Source: Bacteroidales bacterium (GTDB taxonomy: Bacteria; Bacteroidota; Bacteroidia; Bacteroidales; UBA932). From it: a stretch of DNA of 64,000 bases. Positions 60,945-64,000 of the stretch are shown here, piece by piece; position 1 is the first letter of the stretch, and every line of letters starts with the position of its first letter. The DNA lies in NCBI GenBank assembly GCA_015060385.1, contig SUYO01000002.1, positions 124,001-188,000 on the forward strand, written 5' to 3'. The notes beneath the pieces are model-generated. The model was not told the DNA's origin and did not search any database. It worked only from the letters and a program-made list of their open reading frames with translations. A program made the position numbers and the translations under genes.

Positions 60945-62060
60945 CTACTGTTTCTTTGCAGTCTTGTCCGATTTCCTGGCCTGCCTTCTTACCTGTCTCT
61001 TTGCCTTGCGCTTCTTTAGACTCTGACTTACCTTTTCCTGCACCTGCTCTCTCTTGTGGGTGATCATCATCTTGAGATCCTCACCCATGTTCTCAACGAA
61101 TAGAGGGAAGCGTACCCTCATCCTTGAAATCTTTTCTTCAATGTATGAGTCTATGTGACGCGCCTTCTTTGCATCCACTATCTCATCAAATGCTATCAGG
61201 ATACATGTCTCTTCAGCCTCGCTGAACTCATGGTTGATTCCTCCTCCGAAAGTCTTCATGGTAGGGGAAAGGCTCATGTACGAGTTTACAAGCGGCGGGA
61301 TGTTCTCTCCAAGTCTGCGGACTTCAGCATTGAGGCATTTGTAGTCATCCTTGAATTCGTCCTCTTTAAGGATGCTGTCCATATATGACTTGTCAGTTTC
61401 GATGACAAGGGGATCCATAGGGGTTACGAGATGTTCCTTATCTTCGAAATGCTTGAAAAGGAAGTGCTGGATAAGATCTCTTGCCTGCCTGTTGTATTCC
61501 GGATACATCGTCATTTTACCGAAGAAATACTTCATGTTCGGACTCTGTATCGCAAGGGCACCGAGACCGTCCCATAGGTTGTCAAGAGCAAAGAGTGCCT
61601 TTGTGCCTGCCTTGCTGCTCTGGTATTCGGGAGAAACGAAGCTTCTGCCCAGCTCTATGGTGTAAGGAAGATATTCGTTGATGAATTTCTCTGAGAAATG
61701 GAACATATGGGATGTAGCCAGTATCGGCTGTCCGTCTTCTCCGAGCTTTATGTCGGTTCCCAGAATGAAACGGTATCCTCCGAGGATCTTCTCAGCTTCA
61801 GGGTCCCAGACTATGAGCTGCTGGTACGGATGGTCCATCGTGTCGAATTCATCGATGTCCATTGACAGACCGCTTCCTCCACCGGAATCTCTGAAGGCTT
61901 CTTCGCGGAGACGGCCTATTTCCCTCATCACATTAGGTGAGTCATGGTGGTTGATCACATAGATCTCATTGTGACTCTTGTTAGTGTTCCTCAGCTTCTT
62001 GTTCGGAGTAAGCTCAGCCTTGATCAGGTCGAGGCTGACAGGAGCGATTATAGGTTCCAT
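60945..62060 (-). CDS. GNAT-type N-acyltransferase (hemolysin/OlsB-like)
   Basis: A 371-residue protein. The core (residues about 28-240) has EIYVINHHDSPNVMREIGRLREEAFRDSG and, near 90, GGYRFILGTDI, then YTIELGRSFVSPEYQ. These are marks of the acyl-ACP-dependent N-acyltransferase branch (OlsB and hemolysin-like), which in gut Bacteroides makes N-acyl-glycine for glycine lipids (GlsB). The last 40 residues are strongly basic (KRKAKRQVRRQARKSDKTAKKQ), perhaps for membrane or nucleic-acid contact. There is no glsA-like acyltransferase next to it in this window. Substrate is inferred. Confidence 0.7.
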   Translation of the reverse strand: MEPIIAPVSLDLIKAELTPNKKLRNTNKSHNEIYVINHHDSPNVMREIGRLREEAFRDSGGGSGLSMDIDEFDTMDHPYQQLIVWDPEAEKILGGYRFILGTDIKLGEDGQPILATSHMFHFSEKFINEYLPYTIELGRSFVSPEYQSSKAGTKALFALDNLWDGLGALAIQSPNMKYFFGKMTMYPEYNRQARDLIQHFLFKHFEDKEHLVTPMDPLVIETDKSYMDSILKEDEFKDDYKCLNAEVRRLGENIPPLVNSYMSLSPTMKTFGGGINHEFSEAEETCILIAFDEIVDAKKARHIDSYIEEKISRMRVRFPLFVENMGEDLKMMITHKREQVQEKVSQSLKKRKAKRQVRRQARKSDKTAKKQ

Positions 62061-62092
62061 AGGTATTAGGTTAATTCACGTTTTGCAGCAGG

Positions 62093-63559
62093 TTATTCCA
62101 CCTTCTTGACCGGATCGCAGGTCAGTCCCACGCCGAGCTTCTTGAAGACCTTGTGGTCTACCTCGCTCAGCATTACGGTCGAGTGGACCTGACAGCCTTC
62201 AAGTTTAGGAAGCTGTTCAAGTGCCTTGCGGCAGTTTTCATCCTTTATGCTGAGCATTGAAAGTGCAACGAGAATCTCGTCTGTATGAAGGCGAGGATTA
62301 TGGCCATGCAGGAATTCCACCTTTGTCTTCTGGATAGGGGCGATCATCTCCTGCGGAATCAGACTTACTTCATGCGGAATGTTCGCAAGGTGCTTGAGTG
62401 CATTCAGGATGAGCGCCGCACTCGGACCGAGAAGCGAGCTGGTCTTGGAGGTGATGATTGTTCCGTCCTGAAGCTCAATAGCTGCAGTCGCAACCCCGCA
62501 GACTTCCTTGCGCGCATGCGCTGCCACTGTTGTCCTTCTGTATTCTGTAGTAAGCTTCGCCTGCTTCATTATGAGGGAAATCTTGTTCACCTCACTCTCG
62601 TTGTTGCCCTTTTCTGCGAGATTGCAGAGGGCATAGTAATATCTTCTGATTATCTCTTCCCTCGCTGCATTGCAGCATGCATCTTCGTTTCGCATGCAGA
62701 ATCCGATCATGTTCACTCCCATGTCGGTAGGGGACTTGTACGGACTCTCCCCGTAGATGCCTTCGAACAAGGCGTTAAGGACAGGGAATATCTCGATGTC
62801 ACGGTTGTAGCTGGATGCTATCGTACCATAGGCCTCAAGATGGAAAGGGTCGATCATGTTGACGTCATTAAGGTCTGCGGTCGCAGCTTCATACGCCATG
62901 TTCACAGGATGCTTGAGAGCGAGGTTCCACACAGGGAAGGTCTCGAACTTCGCATATCCAGCCTTGATCTGACGTTTGTTCTCATGGTAGAGCTGGCTCA
63001 GACATACGGCCATCTTTCCGCTTCCGGGACCGGGGGCTGTGACTACTACCAGCGGTCTTGTGGTAACCACATAGTCATTCTTTCCGAATCCTTCGTCTGA
63101 GTCGATGAGGGCGACATTGTTAGGATAACCTTCAATTGTATAGTGGTAGTATACCTTGATGCCTTTCCTTTCGAGTCTCTGTCTGTATGCATCAGCGCTG
63201 GACTGACCGTTGTAATGGGTCATCACTACACTGCTTACATAGAATCCTACCTTCTCGAATTCGTTCTTGAGACGCAGGACATCCTCGTCATATGTGATTC
63301 CAAGATCACCACGCACCTTGTTCTTCTCGATGTCGATCGAACTGATGACGATGATGATTTCCGCCTCGTCCTTAAGCTGCTTGAGCATGTCAAGCTTGCT
63401 GTCGGGCTTGAATCCCGGCAGCACACGGCTGGCATGGTGGTCGTCAAATAACTTACCTCCGAATTCGAGGTAAAGCTTGTCTCCGAACTGTGCGATACGC
63501 TTCTTGATGTGTTCGGACTGTATCTTAAGATACTTGTCGTTGTCAAATCCCGTTTTCAT
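62093..63559 (-). CDS. DUF1846 family protein
   Basis: A 488-residue protein starting MKTGFDNDKYLKIQSEHIKKRI, the family's usual N-terminus; the ORF track adds 13 residues from the leader. Other marks are LYLEFGGKLFDDHHASRVLPGF near residue 30, VTAPGPGSGKMAVCLSQLYHE near 175 (a P-loop-like segment) and VNMIGFCMRNEDACCNAAREEI near 285. The domain resembles a nucleotide-dependent enzyme, but no function is established. Its -7 box lies only about 9 bp above the ATG, so the mRNA may be nearly leaderless. Confidence 0.9.
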   Translation of the reverse strand: MKTGFDNDKYLKIQSEHIKKRIAQFGDKLYLEFGGKLFDDHHASRVLPGFKPDSKLDMLKQLKDEAEIIIVISSIDIEKNKVRGDLGITYDEDVLRLKNEFEKVGFYVSSVVMTHYNGQSSADAYRQRLERKGIKVYYHYTIEGYPNNVALIDSDEGFGKNDYVVTTRPLVVVTAPGPGSGKMAVCLSQLYHENKRQIKAGYAKFETFPVWNLALKHPVNMAYEAATADLNDVNMIDPFHLEAYGTIASSYNRDIEIFPVLNALFEGIYGESPYKSPTDMGVNMIGFCMRNEDACCNAAREEIIRRYYYALCNLAEKGNNESEVNKISLIMKQAKLTTEYRRTTVAAHARKEVCGVATAAIELQDGTIITSKTSSLLGPSAALILNALKHLANIPHEVSLIPQEMIAPIQKTKVEFLHGHNPRLHTDEILVALSMLSIKDENCRKALEQLPKLEGCQVHSTVMLSEVDHKVFKKLGVGLTCDPVKKVE

Positions 63560-63567
63560 ACGGGATA

Positions 63568-63575
63568 CAAAGATA
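63568..63575 (-). promoter_or_regulatory. -7 promoter box close to the DUF1846 start
   Basis: TATCTTTG on the minus strand, only 8 bp from the ATG at 63559. The transcript would have a very short leader. Confidence 0.5.
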
Positions 63576-63620
63576 ACTTTTCTATCCCTACCCTGCAAGA
63601 TATTTTTGCAGAATATTTCG

Positions 63621-64000
63621 TCATTTTATGCTCACTTTCGGTATTTCATTCCACCTTGTGGTATAATGCGGTGACTGCTTTTCGCTTGTGTTTCTGATCT
63701 TTCCGCTGCCCTGGACCGCGAGCTTCAAAGTGCCGTCTCCGTAGGTCCTGTTGATGGCGTCGAGAGCAGATGTTATCCTATGTTCCTTCTCGGATGCATC
63801 GGCGTCTTCAAAGATCGATCTGACTGCATCGCTCATGTCTGTGACTCTTGCAGCTATGACACCAGCCTTCTTATATCCGTATCCTTTACGGAAAATTTCC
63901 TTTACGGCAGAGGCCGCAGCGATGACTATCTCCCTCTGTTCCGAGGTCGGGGTCGGAAAGGTAACCAGGAAACTGGCATGAGTCTGCGGAAGATCCTCCT
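63621..64000 (-). CDS. umuC: UmuC-type Y-family DNA polymerase (3' end only)
   Basis: The frame is open from the window edge to the stop at 63621; the ORF track shows only the last 71 codons. The visible part reads EDLPQTHASFLVTFPTPTSE, then IFRKGYGYKKAGVIAARVTD, DAINRTYGDGTLKLAVQGSG, and ends SPHYTTRWNEIPKVSIK. These are the little-finger-end and tail motifs of UmuC in Bacteroidota (RYTTRWDEIP is typical). The catalytic palm lies outside the window. UmuC works in SOS-induced translesion synthesis; a umuD partner would be expected upstream. Confidence 0.85.
   Translation of the reverse strand, partial: EDLPQTHASFLVTFPTPTSEQREIVIAAASAVKEIFRKGYGYKKAGVIAARVTDMSDAVRSIFEDADASEKEHRITSALDAINRTYGDGTLKLAVQGSGKIRNTSEKQSPHYTTRWNEIPKVSIK

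Noticed and set aside
62285-63100. 271-residue plus-strand ORF
   Set aside because: Antisense to the DUF1846 gene, with no recognisable protein features.
1-64000. CRISPR array, tRNA or rRNA genes, transposase or integrase
   Set aside because: I saw no regular short direct repeats, cloverleaf sequences, rRNA motifs or DDE or tyrosine recombinase genes by reading; a tRNAscan or CRISPR search would be the decisive check.

Overview
The window reads as chromosomal DNA of a member of the order Bacteroidales, probably a gut species. The basis is several Bacteroidota-type -7 promoter boxes (TAnnTTTG), weak Shine-Dalgarno sites, and families typical of the group: a long NusB, a YajC-CdaR/YbbR-CoaE-DUF5606-RimO run, a DUF3276 PUR protein, DUF1846, a four-subunit VorB-type 2-oxoacid:ferredoxin oxidoreductase, and lipoprotein glycoside hydrolases. 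A closer assignment is not possible from the sequence alone. No tRNA, rRNA, CRISPR array or transposase was seen.

Region 1 (1-5000, minus strand) holds a three-gene group: a protein with a predicted helix-turn-helix, one membrane segment and an ectodomain; a secreted paralogue of that ectodomain; and a lipoprotein cut by the window edge that resembles the N-terminal part of TlpA-family thiol-disulfide proteins.

Region 2 (5000-30700) is the most unusual part. A TolC-type channel, a MacA/HlyD-type adaptor and a single MacB/LolD-type ATPase are encoded together with eight FtsX/MacB-type permeases of about 760-800 residues. Five permeases share nearly identical N- and C-terminal ends and near-identical intergenic spacers carrying a 34-bp hairpin, while their periplasmic domains differ widely, as in a recombining gene array. 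Both the TolC gene and the last permease (which is cut off from the rest by two plus-strand genes) are preceded by a sigma-54-like -24/-12 promoter, with the same palindromic upstream site at the same 55-bp distance. That points to one NtrC-type regulator for the whole set. Three accessory genes surround the last permease: a RhuM-family gene and a tandem pair of PBECR-nuclease-like genes. RhuM and the first PBECR-like gene share a 38-bp upstream repeat.

Region 3 (30700-40000) carries a GH115 alpha-glucuronidase lipoprotein, an ECF-like sigma factor, a porin, YicC, a GNAT enzyme and a GH9 endoglucanase lipoprotein (GH9-GNAT-yicC form an operon), then glnS.

Region 4 (40000-47700) begins with a 545-bp spacer holding two terminators and two foldback elements. 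It is followed by dsbD, rny, a probable 6S-like RNA, zapA, a small coiled-coil gene, and the vor operon.

Region 5 (47800-64000) is mostly housekeeping: an amidohydrolase, purine nucleoside phosphorylase, an M28 peptidase, an exported MBL/flavin-reductase fusion, NAD synthetase, DUF3276, nusB-yajC-cdaR-coaE-DUF5606-rimO, a DUF6340-like lipoprotein, an N-acyltransferase-like GNAT protein, a DUF1846 protein and the 3' end of a UmuC-type polymerase gene.
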